Shown piece after piece: positions 1-11,090 of a DNA stretch of 64,000 nt. The stretch's first letter is position 1. The number at the start of each line of letters is the position of its first letter. The stretch is from Bidens hawaiensis (lineage: Eukaryota > Streptophyta > Magnoliopsida > Asterales > Asteraceae), in assembly GCA_021521415.1 (NCBI GenBank), contig JAIQDT010000232.1, forward strand, positions 620,001-684,000. The letters run 5' to 3'. Below the pieces are notes generated by a model. The model did no database searches and had not been told where the DNA came from. It was given only the letters and a program-made list of their open reading frames with translations. The translations under genes were made by a program, and so were the position numbers.

Positions 1-1318
1 GTGTGTTTTTAGCTATCAAGACTTGTATATTTATTTAAAAATACTTTTCAAACTGATTTTAAATATTTTATTAAAGTAGTTAGAATGTTGAATCCAACTT
101 GATCTTATAACAAGTTTGGACCGACAAAACCGAACACTCGCTTAACGTGCGTTTTTGTTCTATGACAATAGAACTACATACTTGGTTAAGTGTTAATATA
201 ATTTTATGAGTTATCTCATAACATTTAATATTCTGGAAAGTTGACTTTGGGTTTGACCAATTATCAAGACCCGAACCAACAACCCGAACACTCGTTAAAA
301 CCTGTTTTAGTATCTATATTCCAAAGGAACTTGCATTCTTGCATTTTTACCCACCTTATTACTTAACATAGGTTGAGTAAATATTAAGGTTAGATACTTT
401 AACCCGGTTTCGAGCAAACTTACATTTTTAAAGGGTTATTATTACAATTTCTTAAATAGTTACTTTTAAACCTTAAACTTTAAATGCTTACATCTCTTAT
501 CTTTTATTTTAAAGCAAACCTAAAACAACCTTTCTAATTCAAGACTTTTATTTTTTATTTTAGGCCTTTCTCGTTAGACTCGTCATTCCGTTTTCCCGAC
601 TTTTCCGAACCAAGTTTAATACTTAAATGCGAGTACTTTCATACCCCGTGTTCCATCTTAAATGTGAGTACCAACTAAATGCTTTATACTTGAATCTTAA
701 ACCACAAACGTTATTGTATACTTTACTTAAATAATTGCTCGATTTGGTGTTCTATAATTATATGCCTATGTGTTTATCACTTTTGGTTTGTGGAACTATA
801 AAATCCTAGTCTATTTGGAAACCCTATAGAAAGGTGTCGTTAACGTAATGCAATTAACGATAACTATAAAATCCTAGACTATTTGGCATCCCCTTATAGC
901 TAGGTGTCGCTAATGTGTTAGCGATATCTATTTATCCAAGTTTTTGTTTTTATTTATTGTTTCGTATACGAGTTTTGTGGCTTTCCTTACTATATACTAT
1001 TATGCTCAAACTTATGAATTGCTCACCAGCCTTTGTGTTGACAAACTTTATTTTATGAAATGTTACAGGTTTGCATTTTGGTTGATTATAGAGCTTGAAG
1101 AAAACGTCACAAATACCTTTAGGATGTTAGCAAAATGAACAATATGTTTAATTGCTATATTTTGTGATGATCATTGTATGAACAAGCATGTTATGTGACG
1201 TTATGATTTTATGAAATTCAACGAGTTGTTATATATTGTCGCTTTAAATAGTGTCATGCACTTATGAGCAATCCGTCGCATCCCGGCATGTTCCGCCGCC
1301 TTTGGTCGGGCTGTGACA
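1..1318 (+). repeat. Right end of an LTR (left part outside window)
   Basis: AT-rich non-coding sequence whose last bases (TTTGGTCGGGCTGTGACA) look like the 3' end of a plant Ty3/gypsy LTR; a similar ending (GCCGGGGTGTTACA) at 62800 is followed by a primer-binding site. No PBS follows here, so this is a 3' LTR or a solo LTR. It contains an imperfect tandem duplication: a segment beginning AACTATAAAATCCTAG near 793 recurs near 862. The short ORF at 944-1138 has no recognisable domain. The insertion abuts and truncates the next LTR. Confidence 0.5.
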
Positions 1319-2647
1319 GTTCATTCATACATAAATGATATAAGACATACACTTACCACTTAAGGTAAGTGTATTAACTAATCACATAGAGTATGCACAC
1401 AACCCCGAAAACATAACAAGGAAGTGGGGCTAGAAACTCACCTGAATGTGGTTACGTTCACCGTTAATGGTTATCCCTTTCTTTAGCTGTGCGCGACTAA
1501 CTGTATAACAATTACACGTATCAATTAACTATCACCACCCATGTCGCGTTTCTAGTTTAATTATTACCCTCAACGAACGGGGGTACGGGGGCAGCGCCCT
1601 GGCAGTGGGGTTCTAGGGGAGGCAGCCCCTTGCGGGGTCCAAGTGGCAGAGCCCCTGGATAGGGTTAAGCTGTCTTAACATATTTTCCATTAGGATTTTA
1701 AATTATTATCTAATTCTCTAACTCAACGCTATAATGAATTAAGCCTAATTCGTTATCTCAATATAACGAACGGGTGAACTGATTCGTTATCTTAACATAA
1801 CGAAGGGGTGAACTGATTCGTTATCTCGACATAACAAATGTGTGAACTAATTCATTTTCTTGACAGAACAAATTGGGTGCACTAATTCGTTATCTGGACA
1901 TAATGAATGGCATCAATCTCATCCAGACTTTGACTCAGAGGTCAAAGTCAAAATCGCCAAGAACTGTAAACAGTCAACAGACATCAGATTTGCAATTAAC
2001 ACTCAAATCGCGATGAAATAACACGAGTTTGGTATCAATAGACTCTCAATCTCAGCGCTAGCAAACCCTAATCATCCATTCATTCAAACATCGGGTTTCA
2101 AAGGGTGTGATTTGTTCATTTCTAGACCCGGTTCATTAATCAGTCGATTAACCTATCAAATGTTGATGGATTGCACTATGAATTAGTTTGTTTGATTCGT
2201 TTTCATCACATTCATACAGATCGAGGATTACCTAAACGAATCCGGACCTAAATGAACGAACCATTTCTAATTATAATCGTACCTTAAACGAGTTGGTTTA
2301 CGAACACGAGCTGGTCTTGATGTTGTTTTAGTTTGTCACAACGTTCTAGTACCCACAAGCTCGGGTTTCCACCTTCGGACCTTGGCTCGGGATAAAGGAT
2401 GGTATTTGTGTGTGTTTTAATGGTGTAGGATATGGTGTAGAGATGGATAAAAATGGAAATGATTAGGGTTTAATGTGTATTTATAGTCCTTTAAGCCCAT
2501 GGACCTAAGGCTCATTCCATCTCACATCCCATCTTTTAAAGTCCAAGCCCACCTTCTATTAGTTTATTTATCTAAACTGCTACACGACACACTATAAAAT
2601 AAACGAAATTTATTTGTATTAATTCTTATTGAAAGTAGGATGTTACA
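1319..2647 (-). repeat. Truncated chromovirus-family LTR (minus orientation)
   Basis: Homologous to the LTR at 20933-25151: the segment around 1340-1440 (CACTTACCACTTAAGGTAAG, then the CCCCGAAAACATAACAAGGA motif) matches 21580-21660. The element ends at 2641-2647 with TGTTACA, the complement of the family's TGTAACA start. On the minus strand it has a TATA box (TATTTATA on plus, 2478-2485). It carries the GC-rich palindromic island (1577-1665), and a tandem array of ATTCGTTAT/ATAACGAA units at about 1735-1915. The TGTAAGGCCCC end is missing, cut off by the LTR that ends at 1318. Confidence 0.75.
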
Positions 2648-3042
2648 ACGGGTACGGGTTTTATCAAACCCAGATAACACTTAAACGGGTTATAACGTCT
2701 CATTCTATAATCTCACAAAATATTTGATATTAAAATCCTATAAAATAGGGATATACTAAAAATTAATACCCAATTTTTTTAAAAAAAAATTACTTATAAT
2801 TAAAAAAAATTTACATTACAAAATATTAAGCGGGTCATCGATCTCACAAAACCCATATAACTTTTAACCGGGTTATAATATTTCATTTATCTGTGAAACT
2901 CTTTAATCATCAAATCCAAAGTATATTATAATCTTATTTACAATAAAAATAAAATCCAAAAAACTATATACATATTAGAAACGAAAAATGAAAACAGCCC
3001 ACGTAATACGGGGGATAATATATATATTTATATATATATATA
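2648..3042. other. AT-rich intergenic sequence
   Basis: AT-rich sequence with A and T homopolymer runs and two related patches containing 'aacccatataac' and 'aacccagataac' (about 2670 and 2850). No coding potential or structured element seen. It ends in a TA-rich run that flanks the next element. Confidence 0.5.
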
Positions 3043-3535
3043 TAGGGTGAGGATCCTAATAGAAAATTTAGAAATTGAGAACTTTGAGAACCATTTTAGC
3101 CAAAAAAAAAACCACTTAGAAATATTATAAAAAAAACACAAATTTTGAAAAAGTAGAAAAACAAAAAAAAAATTATTTTTCATCCCGGTTTCATAGAAAA
3201 AACACTAATTATACACATATGTATATTTTTATTTAATCTCGACTTACATAATGTACACATATGATTATCATTTATCTTAACTGTATATACGTATGTGTAT
3301 AAAGAATAAAATGTATAAAATTAAAATATAAGTATTGTACATAAATGTATAATTTTCTAAACCGATATTTGTTTAAGTTTTTTTAATTTTTTATAAAACC
3401 TAGATGAAAAATAAAAACTTTTAGTTTTTTTACTCTTTTATTTTCGTTTTTTTTTTGTTTTATATTTTTTTATTCTCTTGAAAAGAGTTTTTTTGTGGTC
3501 TTAAATGGTTCACAAAATACTCTATTTCAAAATGG
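3043..3535. mobile_element. MITE-like element flanked by (TA)n
   Basis: Bounded by TA repeats on both sides (about 3017-3042 and 3536-3593). The left end (GAGAACTTTGAGAACCATTT, about 3079) and the complement of the right end (GAGTATTTTGTGAACCATTT, near 3525) form imperfect terminal inverted repeats. The interior is AT-rich and non-coding. Structure resembles the rice Micron class, which inserts into TA microsatellites; that affiliation is inferred from structure only. Confidence 0.5.

Positions 3536-3593
<58 letters not shown>
3536..3593. repeat. (TA)n microsatellite
   Basis: Uninterrupted TA dinucleotide run separating two inverted-repeat elements. The 72-residue ORF through it (poly-IY) is a microsatellite artefact. 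Confidence 0.95.
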
Positions 3594-3596
<3 letters not shown>

Positions 3597-3854
3597 GGAA
3601 CCAAAAAATGTGAGGAACTGGGGATCACCCTTGATCATTACCCACATCGTACACCTCAATCACCAACATCACATCATTTTTATAAGGGAAAAAACCCTAA
3701 AAAAATATAAAACCAAAAAATAAATATGTAAAGAAACCAAAATGATTATCTAGCATCCCTCGTTAAAAAAATAAAAAATAAAAAAATTACTCGGTTTAGC
3801 CTTCGAGTTTAGTTTAGCTTTTAGGGAGAGGTTTTTAGGTGGTTTAGGTCTTCC

Positions 3855-3902
3855 GGGTTTGGGGTTAGGTTTTTTTAGGTGAGGGTGGGGAGGGGGGGGG
3901 AG
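3855..3902 (+). other. G-rich tract, possible G-quadruplex
   Basis: Several G runs (GGG, GGGG, GGG, GGGG, then about nine G) within 48 bp, at the inner edge of the left foldback arm. Four or more G runs with short spacers could form a quadruplex. The right arm does not show the same G density. Confidence 0.5.
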
Positions 3903-4079
3903 CTTTCCTTGTACATGTGACTGTGGAAACACAACAAGAAAAAAAAATGCATAAATATATTAAAACCGCCACATTGAAACCCGCATTGTCTTGTACACAC
4001 ATAAATACATAACTTGTTAATGTTCATGAACACTAAATTCTGTGAGATAATCGTAGGTTGGTTTCTAATATATATATAG

Positions 4080-4292
4080 AGGGGTGGGTTATAATAAAAA
4101 GAAATAGTTTTATAGGAAGAGTAGGAATAAATCTAAGCCATTGGATCTATTATCTAGTGGTTGAGATTGGTAGTTTTTAAAATACCAAATAGTTTCCTAG
4201 GATCTAGGATTTAGGCTATATAGTTTCCTAACTCTTAATTTTATGTCATTCCTACTCTTTCTACAAAACTATGTCTTTTTATGTTAAACATT
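4080..4292. mobile_element. ~210-bp MITE with ~40-bp TIRs inside the foldback element
   Basis: The left end contains AAAAAGAAATAGTTTTATAG then GAAGAGTAGGAAT (4095-4127). The complement of the right end contains AAAAAGACATAGTTTTGTAG then AAAGAGTAGGAAT (4246-4280). TIRs are about 85 percent identical over ~35-40 bp. It is flanked on each side by short TA runs (4070-4079, 4291-4304). Non-coding. Terminal structure is clear; superfamily is uncertain. Confidence 0.75.
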
Positions 4293-4309
4293 ATATATAT
4301 ATATAATTA

Positions 4310-4650
4310 TTGAATTTTTATTGAATTTACATTCAAATTATAGCGAAACGTGTTGTTTTACATGTAAAATGTTAACGAGATTTGTTGTTTTACGTGTAAA
4401 ATGTTAATGAAAAATGTTATTTTACATGTAAAGTATAAATTTTTACATGTAAAATTTTAAAGAACAGTTGTTTTACATGTAAAATGCGAATGACATTTGT
4501 TGTTTTACGTGTAAATGTTAATAAAAAAGTGTTGTTTTACATGTAAAATATTAATTTTTATATGTAAAATTTTAAAGAATTAATATTTTACATGTAAAAT
4601 GTTAATGAGATTTGTTATTTTACATTTAAAATGTTAATGAAAAGTGTTAT
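4310..4650. repeat. Tandem array of a TTTTACATGTAAAA palindrome
   Basis: About nine degenerate copies of a unit of about 30-35 bp built on the perfect 14-bp palindrome TTTTACATGTAAAA (variants TTTTACGTGTAAAA), separated by short linkers such as TGTTAATGAGATTTGTTG. It lies between the foldback arms. Confidence 0.85.
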
Positions 4651-5839
4651 TTTGCACCCACCAACTAAAAAAATCTAAACCCCCTAAAAGCTAAACTAAA
4701 TCCGAAGACTAAACCAATATTTTTTTTTTGAACGGGAGATGCTAGATAAACATTTTTATTTTTTATTTTTACTTTTTTTATTTTTACGTTTTATTTTGTT
4801 TTATAATTTTTTTAATTATTTTTTTGAGAGGTTTTTTTCTGTTAAAAAATAATATGATGTAGGTGATTGAGGGTGTACAATAAGGATGTGGGGAAATGCT
4901 CAATGGTTGGGAAGGGTCCCCGCTTTTTTAGAGTTCCCTTTTGAACCTAACTATCTATACTATATTATAATACATACAGGAAGGGCAAAAACGTCATTTA
5001 CTCATAAACTATTAAAAACTAAGAGATACAACAATAATGGTTGAGGTACAACCCGCTAATACATTCCATAATACAAACCCTTGTTATCCCGCCCCTTTCT
5101 TCTTTCCGTTCCAGATTTCTCTTCACACAGCAATTCAAATTTCAAAATTCAAAACATTATCCTTTTCATTTATACTGCAAAAGTGAAAATCACACCCTAC
5201 ATCCCATTTCTTCACTGTGTACCAGCTTTTTTCACTCAGAAATGCAAATCTATTGGTGCAAATTAATACCCAGATATCATTATAACTGTTAATCGTATGT
5301 GTTATTAGAGGTTAGGCAACTAGTGTTCGTGGTACATTCTTGCTATCGTGCTTCTGATAATGGCTCTTTTCTTCTTCAAGAGACGAATTAAGGTATTGTT
5401 TAATTTGATTTTTGTTTCTTTGTACCCTAAATGCCGTTCGGTTTTAAATTAGCATTTTTGTGTTTGTGGTTTTCGTTTTTGTTTTTTCTTGTGGATTTTG
5501 CTGTTAATTGTTGCCTTAATTGTTCTTGTGTATGATGTTTTTGTTGAAATTTAACATATATGGCGACTTCTTTCATTAAATTGCTTTTAATTCTTAGGTG
5601 TCTTCATGTTATTATATGAGGTACATATTTGTTTGGTTTAGTCACATTAAGTTTACAAGTGGTTAACAAATTTCAGGTTTTAGATTTTATTTCTGTTTAG
5701 GCAGTTAGTATATTTTAATAACTTTATTTTAGTTTGTCATATAATGTTGATCTTATGTTTTCTTTCTCACAGAAGTGGCAATAGTATTATTGAAAGCTTC
5801 GAAGCATTTAGTGGATGAAGGGTGTTGTCTTGGCAATAA

Positions 5840-6440
5840 ATACATATAAAAAATAAATATATATATTACATATAGGTAATTAATTATTAGTAACAAATAA
5901 ATATATAATTTTTATTTATATATAATGTCATTTAAACATTTTATGTATAAAATTACAAGTTGAGGACCAAATGTAAGGTAGTCTAGATAGTAAGGGTTAA
6001 ATGTTAAAATGCATAACCTAATTTAATATTATCTATGTAAATATTAACTAAGTTTAGGGACTAGATGTAAACAATTGAAAGATCAAGAGGTTTATTGTTT
6101 AAACCTAAACTATTATAACCTAAAACTCTGTATATGCAAACAGCCGCCATTCTTCTTCTTCTTCATCCGTTTTCCGGCCCCGGAATACTAAATATGGTGC
6201 CGGAATTCATCGGATACGGTCTGGAAACATCTTTAACTTACGGAAACGTTTAAAAATCGTCCTCAACGTTCCAGAAACGTTTCGAAATAAGATCTGAATT
6301 TTGGAAACGGTCAACGACCGTCCCCAACATCCCGGAAACGGTCAAGAAACGTTTCTAGGCGTCCCCGACCGCGTTTCCGTCCCCGGTGAGTTTCCGGGAC
6401 GGGGTACGACACCTAGGTCGCGTTTCCGTGTGAGATTATA
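5840..6440. repeat. Repeat-rich patch within Helitron 1, possible nested insertion
   Basis: Begins with AT-rich sequence and TATATATATTACATATA. It then has a GC-richer block (6140-6430) with recurring GGAAACGTTT / GGAAACGGTC / CCGTCCCC motifs and their complements. No ORF or TIR could be confirmed. It differs sharply in composition from the surrounding Helitron sequence. Confidence 0.35.
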
Positions 6441-8301
6441 TGTGCATGTATATATTTGGTTTAGGTGACTATAGGTTTGCAAGTGCTTAACAAATTTTAA
6501 TTATTGGGTTTTATCTTTGATTATTTGATTGGTATAGTCAAATAGGTATGTAGGGTTTACATGTAGATCCTATTATGTTGCCTTTTGTTTTATTTAGGTG
6601 ACAGTAATTTTACAAAGGCTTTACAAATTTTAGGTTGCAAGTGATTAGTGTAGTAAATACAGAACAATCTTTGAGAATAGACACTAATGTCCTGCTTTAC
6701 GTCTCAGGATTTAGCGAGAAGAGTAGTTTTTAACAAAAAATAGACTTTTATTTGCATATTGATACTCTAAATTTATTAATTTACATTTTATTGATTGTTG
6801 CGTGATATATGTTCTTTTTGTTATTCTTTATTATTGAGTTTATTTATGATGTTGTGACAAGTAGCTAGGCGGCTAAGGGTTTGTTACTTGATTGAAAAGC
6901 TCATAACATTAGTCTTCAATACCGGATTAAAGCTGTAAATTCTGGGTTTATTATGTTTTAACCTTCTTTTGAATTTTGGAGGTTATTTGAGTCAGATTTG
7001 TGATGTTGTAACAGGCGGGTCGTTTTGGAGTATCTTGTATTGCTAATAAACAGGTCCAAGGTTTCATAATCCTCTTCACACAGTTGAAACACTATTGGGT
7101 TACAGAAGACGTCTTTGATATTGACATCTTTGGTTGTAGCAAATTCTGCAAATTGGAGCAAAAGGGGTGTTTCGGTAAGTAATTTGTACTCTTTTTATAT
7201 GTATATACAGTTCAGTTCTCTGTATAATTTGTTTATTTTTTTGTTAATGTTTAAGGTATCAGTAATTAACGCATCTACCATTTAGCCATGCTAGACACAC
7301 AACCAATTGTTTAAAAGTTGAGCAACATGGTTTTGTTTAGTTTAGATTATTAGTTAGGACTTCACACAAGTTCCATTTTGTCAGTTGCAAAGTTCAGAAT
7401 GTCGTGGTTCAGAACTTGAGTCTGGAAGTTAGGCGTAAAAGAGTCAGAACTTTTCACTGGTCAGAAAGTTTTTGACAGGTTATTCTTTATATTATTTTAC
7501 ATATAATCGTATGATGGTGTATTCAAATATTCCTTTTTAAAAAGATTGCTAACAACCAAAAGTTTCCTTTTATAGTTGAAGGCTGCGGCGGAGAAATGTC
7601 TCGCGAGATGAGCAATATCTTAGCGACATGATATAAAAGCATAGTCGGGGATATAAACACACAGGTGGCACTACCGTCACATTTTTCTATCATCTAACAT
7701 TGCATGTTTGATATATTTATTGTTATTTCTATGTGTTGAATTAATATGTAGCATGGAGACTACGTTAGTGAAAGGGAAGTTCTAGGAAGTGGTTTATGGC
7801 TGAATAGGGGTGGGCTGTTTGTCTAATGGATGTTTATGATAAGCATTTTGTTTATACAAGAAATAGTGTATTGATGTTATCTGAATGGGGTTAGGCTTAT
7901 TGCGTTCAAACGTGTATCAGTTGTACTATGTTTCAAAATTTAATCATTTAGTGTGGTCAATGGCCGTTTGTAATAGTGGTCACTTCATCAAATTGTTGTG
8001 GGGTCTTTTGAGTTTCAAAATTAAATATTACATTAAACATCTAAAAGGAAATTTGAACAAGTTCGAGATTGATCTATGTGTAAACTAATTTGAGTTTTGA
8101 TCTCAAAATTAGTTTTTGCTCCTTGATTATATGGATTTTAATGTGAAGTTATATGAATAAGAAAACTAACAAGCACTATACAATGTATTGCATGAGGATT
8201 CATAAACTAACATAAACGAGTACCGTGTTGCAAACACATTAAGCCACCTTTTACACTTTGCATTTGATAGAACTTTTTTATTCTATTTTGTTGTACTACA
8301 G

Positions 8302-8376
8302 GCCTTGTCGTTAGAACTAGGCATACCTACATGTTTTATGGTGGTGCTGACAAACAAGTCAAATATTTGGACCTAG
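8302..8376 (+). pseudogene. Captured exon of a PRL1-like WD40 gene
   Basis: A 75-bp exon-like segment framed by a splice acceptor (TACTACAG ending at 8301) and a consensus donor (GTGAGT from 8377). Its translation contains TRHTYMFYGGADKQVKY followed by LDL. This matches the WD40 repeat of plant PRL1 (pleiotropic regulatory locus 1, a spliceosome-associated NTC component), whose corresponding stretch reads from memory RHTYMFSAGDDKQVKCWDL. The Trp-Asp of the WD motif has become Leu-Asp, and the neighbouring residues SAGDD have become YGGAD. No flanking PRL1 exons were found within the Helitron, so this is an isolated captured fragment and not a functional gene. Identification rests on this one motif. 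Confidence 0.65.
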
Positions 8377-8869
8377 GTGAGTACAAGGTTTTCATAATTG
8401 ACCCAAGGATTTTTATTTTAATTTATGTATGTGCTACACTTTCTAAGATTTATTCTTTGTTTTTTATCACTAAAACAAGGTAATGATCCACGTAATATGT
8501 AGCCTGATATAACTTGATTAGATTTACCAAGCAGGTAAATTTAACTACTGTAAATGTACTTACAGTCAATTATTTGTTTGTTACAAGACTTAATAGTTTT
8601 TTAAGTACATGATCAATTGCATTTATAATACCTGAACTTCAAAAGACTGCTATTTATAGTTAAATGGTTAATTCTATTTCACGTGCATTGATTTTATGGT
8701 TAAAAAACATGGGATCAAGGAATCAAGTAACCAACAATCTTCTTGCAATCGATGTGTCTAAGGGTTAGTCTGGTCAATATTACGCATGAGTATTATTTAT
8801 TATTATTTTTCGTCTTTTTAGGTTGTTAGTTCACGTCATTGGCCATTTGTTTCTAGCTAGAGGTGAAAA

Positions 8870-9185
8870 AACCAGTTCCGGACCCGACCTGGCAGTTCTT
8901 ACCCAGAACCGGACCCAACCCTACCCTACCCGAGAGTACGGACCGGGCTTTGAGTTTCCCTGAATTGTACCCGGAACCGTAACCGATCCAAACCCGGTGG
9001 AACCGGTTCCACCAATACACGATCAAAACCTGACCATACCCAAAACCCGAAAAAAAAAACCGATGGAACCGGTCAAATACCCGACTATACCTGGAACCGG
9101 TTCCTACCCCGACCCGGTTTTGACTTTTGTTAAAAATACCTGAAACCGGTTTCTACCCTGTTTTGGATTATGTGAATACCCGGTT
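8870..9185. repeat. Degenerate CCGGAACCGGTTCC-rich repeat
   Basis: Low-complexity tract with many overlapping copies of ACCCGGAACCGG / GGTTCC / GACCCGAC. It looks like tandem expansion of a short palindromic unit with heavy mutation. No coding function. Confidence 0.75.
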
Positions 9186-10343
9186 TGTGCACATATATTT
9201 CTTGCTATAGAGCCTTTGTTTGTTCTCGGCTCTCGAAACTCTTATCATTTTAAGAAATTTACGACACATTGACACTAATAATGAAGTGGGTCATTTTTTT
9301 TTTTATAGTTTTAGATAATATGACTTCTAGAATTTTTTAATGATCTTCACACTTTTATATATGTGCATGAGATATTTATGGTTTTCTTATATTGTTGTAC
9401 AAGTCGTTATCGGATCTCGCCACATCGCGCGAGTTTCTACTAGTATACATCTAAACTATCTTAAAATATATATAGGATGGGTAAAAGTGTCATTTCATCA
9501 AAACTCTTAAAAATAAGAGTTTTACAAGTGCATTTGCACAAGATACAACCCATAATTGCACAAGTTTACATAAAACCCTAAAAGTGGTTGTGGCGCGACG
9601 ACGAGGAGATTCAAAATTCAAAATAATGAAAACCTAACCTCCGCTGCTTTCTCTTCCTACCTCCGATCGACAACAAGCAGCCGACGACGACGGTATTTTT
9701 GTATCAAGCAGAACACCTTTTCCGGTCTCTCTCCACCATCAGAGCTAATTTTTTTTTTGCTAAGGTTGAGAATCTAATATCATTAATCTTTGATTGTATG
9801 TCTCAATTGAGTATTTTTATGTTTATAGATGACCTGTGTTTCATCATCATGTTACGGTTAAGACCTTCCCAATGATCTGCTACTTCGCATTTCAGGTACT
9901 AATTTCTTCACCACGTTATTATGTGTTACCTTTACTATTTTTCATTTAGACTGATATTCCATTTCAGGTTCTAATTCCAACACTTTGCTATTTCATGATG
10001 GAACTTAATCATCCTCACATCCAAGAATCAGATGACTTGGCTTTCATTTTTTTTTTTGGATTTAGAATGGTGCATTTTTTCGGTTAATTACTTTAATCTA
10101 TATGAATGCAATTCATGGTTCATTAAGCATAGCTGTTTATTATTTGATTGCTGGACCAGAATTGTATTTGGTGAAAGTGTAAGTATCAACAGTCATTAGA
10201 TTAATAATCTTTTCAGTTTCTTGATCTGAAATAACCAAAAGTTAAAAACCATTGTTTTTATTTGTATAGCGTGGAACAACTGAAGTTGTTACAATGGTAG
10301 CTTATTAAAATGCAGAAGGATAATTTTTTTTGTGTTCGGTGTG

Positions 10344-10443
10344 TGGATTTATCAGCAGCAGGATGGTAAACCAACCTCTACTGTTTGCAGCACATCCAAC
10401 AACCCATGGCATGTCTGATATGCAGTTTCGTAGGATGTGGAAG
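10344..10443 (+). pseudogene. Captured exon of a BRAP2/BRIZ-type ZnF-UBP gene, frameshifted
   Basis: Reading forward, one frame gives YQQQDGKPTSTVCSTSNNPW. After an apparent 1-base frame change the next frame gives CLICSFVGCGR, followed by the donor-like GTATAC. This is the order found in the plant BRAP2-related RING/ZnF-UBP proteins (BRIZ1/BRIZ2): a QQQ-rich linker after the RING finger, then the Cys-rich ubiquitin-binding ZnF-UBP domain with its CxxCxFVGCGRY signature. The zinc-ligand pattern Cys-x2-Cys and GCG is still visible. The frameshift and the lack of neighbouring exons make it non-functional. It sits within Helitron 2, consistent with exon capture. Identification is from motif memory, without alignment. 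Confidence 0.65.
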
Positions 10444-10794
10444 GTATACTACTAATAACATTATGCATTTCTATTGGTTGTTTAATTATTCATATTTTGG
10501 TTTGCGTTGGTCATAAACTTAATTTTCTGACCCAACCCGACTCATTTTTCGGCCATATTGTGGAGTAATTCTTGCTACTTATTCTAAAACTTATAGCAAT
10601 ATTAAACATCGCTCTGTTAAATAATTGTAAGCATCTAATAAATTAACTCATAACCACATTAAACATCAGTTCTAAATTAATATTCCTGTTAATAGGGTTC
10701 AAATTATATCTACTAATATTGGTATGAGTTAGCTTGGGGTAGTTTGTTTATTAGCTAAAAAAATTATTAAAACGCTGTTTGAGGATTAGCATAA

Positions 10795-11090
10795 ATGAGT
10801 CCTTTTAAAAAAAGTGTCAACTTGGTTTGGGTCTAAATGAGTCGTTTTAAAAAAAGTGTCAACTTGGTTCAGGTCTAAACGGGCCATTTTAAAAAAGTGT
10901 CAACTTGGTTTGGGTCTAAGTGAGTCGTTTTAAACAAAAGTGTCAACTTGGTTCGGGCCTAAACGGGCCATTTTAAAAAAGTGTCAACTTGGTTTGGGTC
11001 TAAATGAGTCGTTTTTAAAAAAAGTGTCAACTTGGTTCGGGTCTAAACGGGCCATTTTAAAAAAGTGTCAACTTGATTCTATTGTGATTT
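10795..11090. repeat. Higher-order tandem repeat (two alternating ~45-bp monomers)
   Basis: Six to seven copies of a ~43-46 bp monomer containing AAAGTGTCAACTTGGTT. Two monomer types alternate: one with GAGTCGTTTT and TTCGGGTCTAAAC, the other with GGGCCATTTT and TTTGGGTCTAAAT. This gives an ~88-bp dimeric period repeated about three times. Non-coding. Confidence 0.85.

Larger units (their letters stand above)
3594..4938. mobile_element. Foldback element with ~280-bp terminal inverted repeats
   Basis: The left arm (3594-3880) is matched in reverse complement by the right arm (about 4660-4938). Shared landmarks in order are AGGGAAC at the tip, ACACCTCAATCACC/ACACCCTCAATCACC, TTATCTAGCATC, then TTTAGTTTAGCTTTTAGGG. 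Arms are imperfect but collinear over nearly 280 bp. No transposase remains. Long TIRs suggest a MULE/foldback type, but no clear 9-bp TSD is visible, partly because the left flank is a TA run. A smaller MITE and a palindromic tandem array lie between the arms. Confidence 0.7.
4954..9443 (+). mobile_element. Helitron-like element 1 (~4.5 kb, non-autonomous)
   Basis: The 5' end is TCTATACTATATTATAATAC, a classic plant Helitron start. The 3' end has a GC-rich hairpin (CTCGC...GCGAG, about 9415-9433) followed by TTTCTA and CTAG at 9440-9443. Flanking bases are A (4953) and T (9444), as expected for A/T insertion without TSD. It has no Rep/helicase ORF. The interior mixes 5'UTR-like sequence with a possible first exon (ATG at 5360, donor GTATTG at 5393) and a PRL1-like exon at 8302-8376. 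The layout is typical of gene-fragment capture. Ends are well supported; the interior may contain later insertions (about 5840-6440). Confidence 0.75.

Noticed and set aside
3505..3723. ORF with poly-IY
   Set aside because: Translation of a TA microsatellite.
7885..8088. 67-residue ORF in Helitron 1
   Set aside because: No domain, no splice or start context; likely chance ORF.
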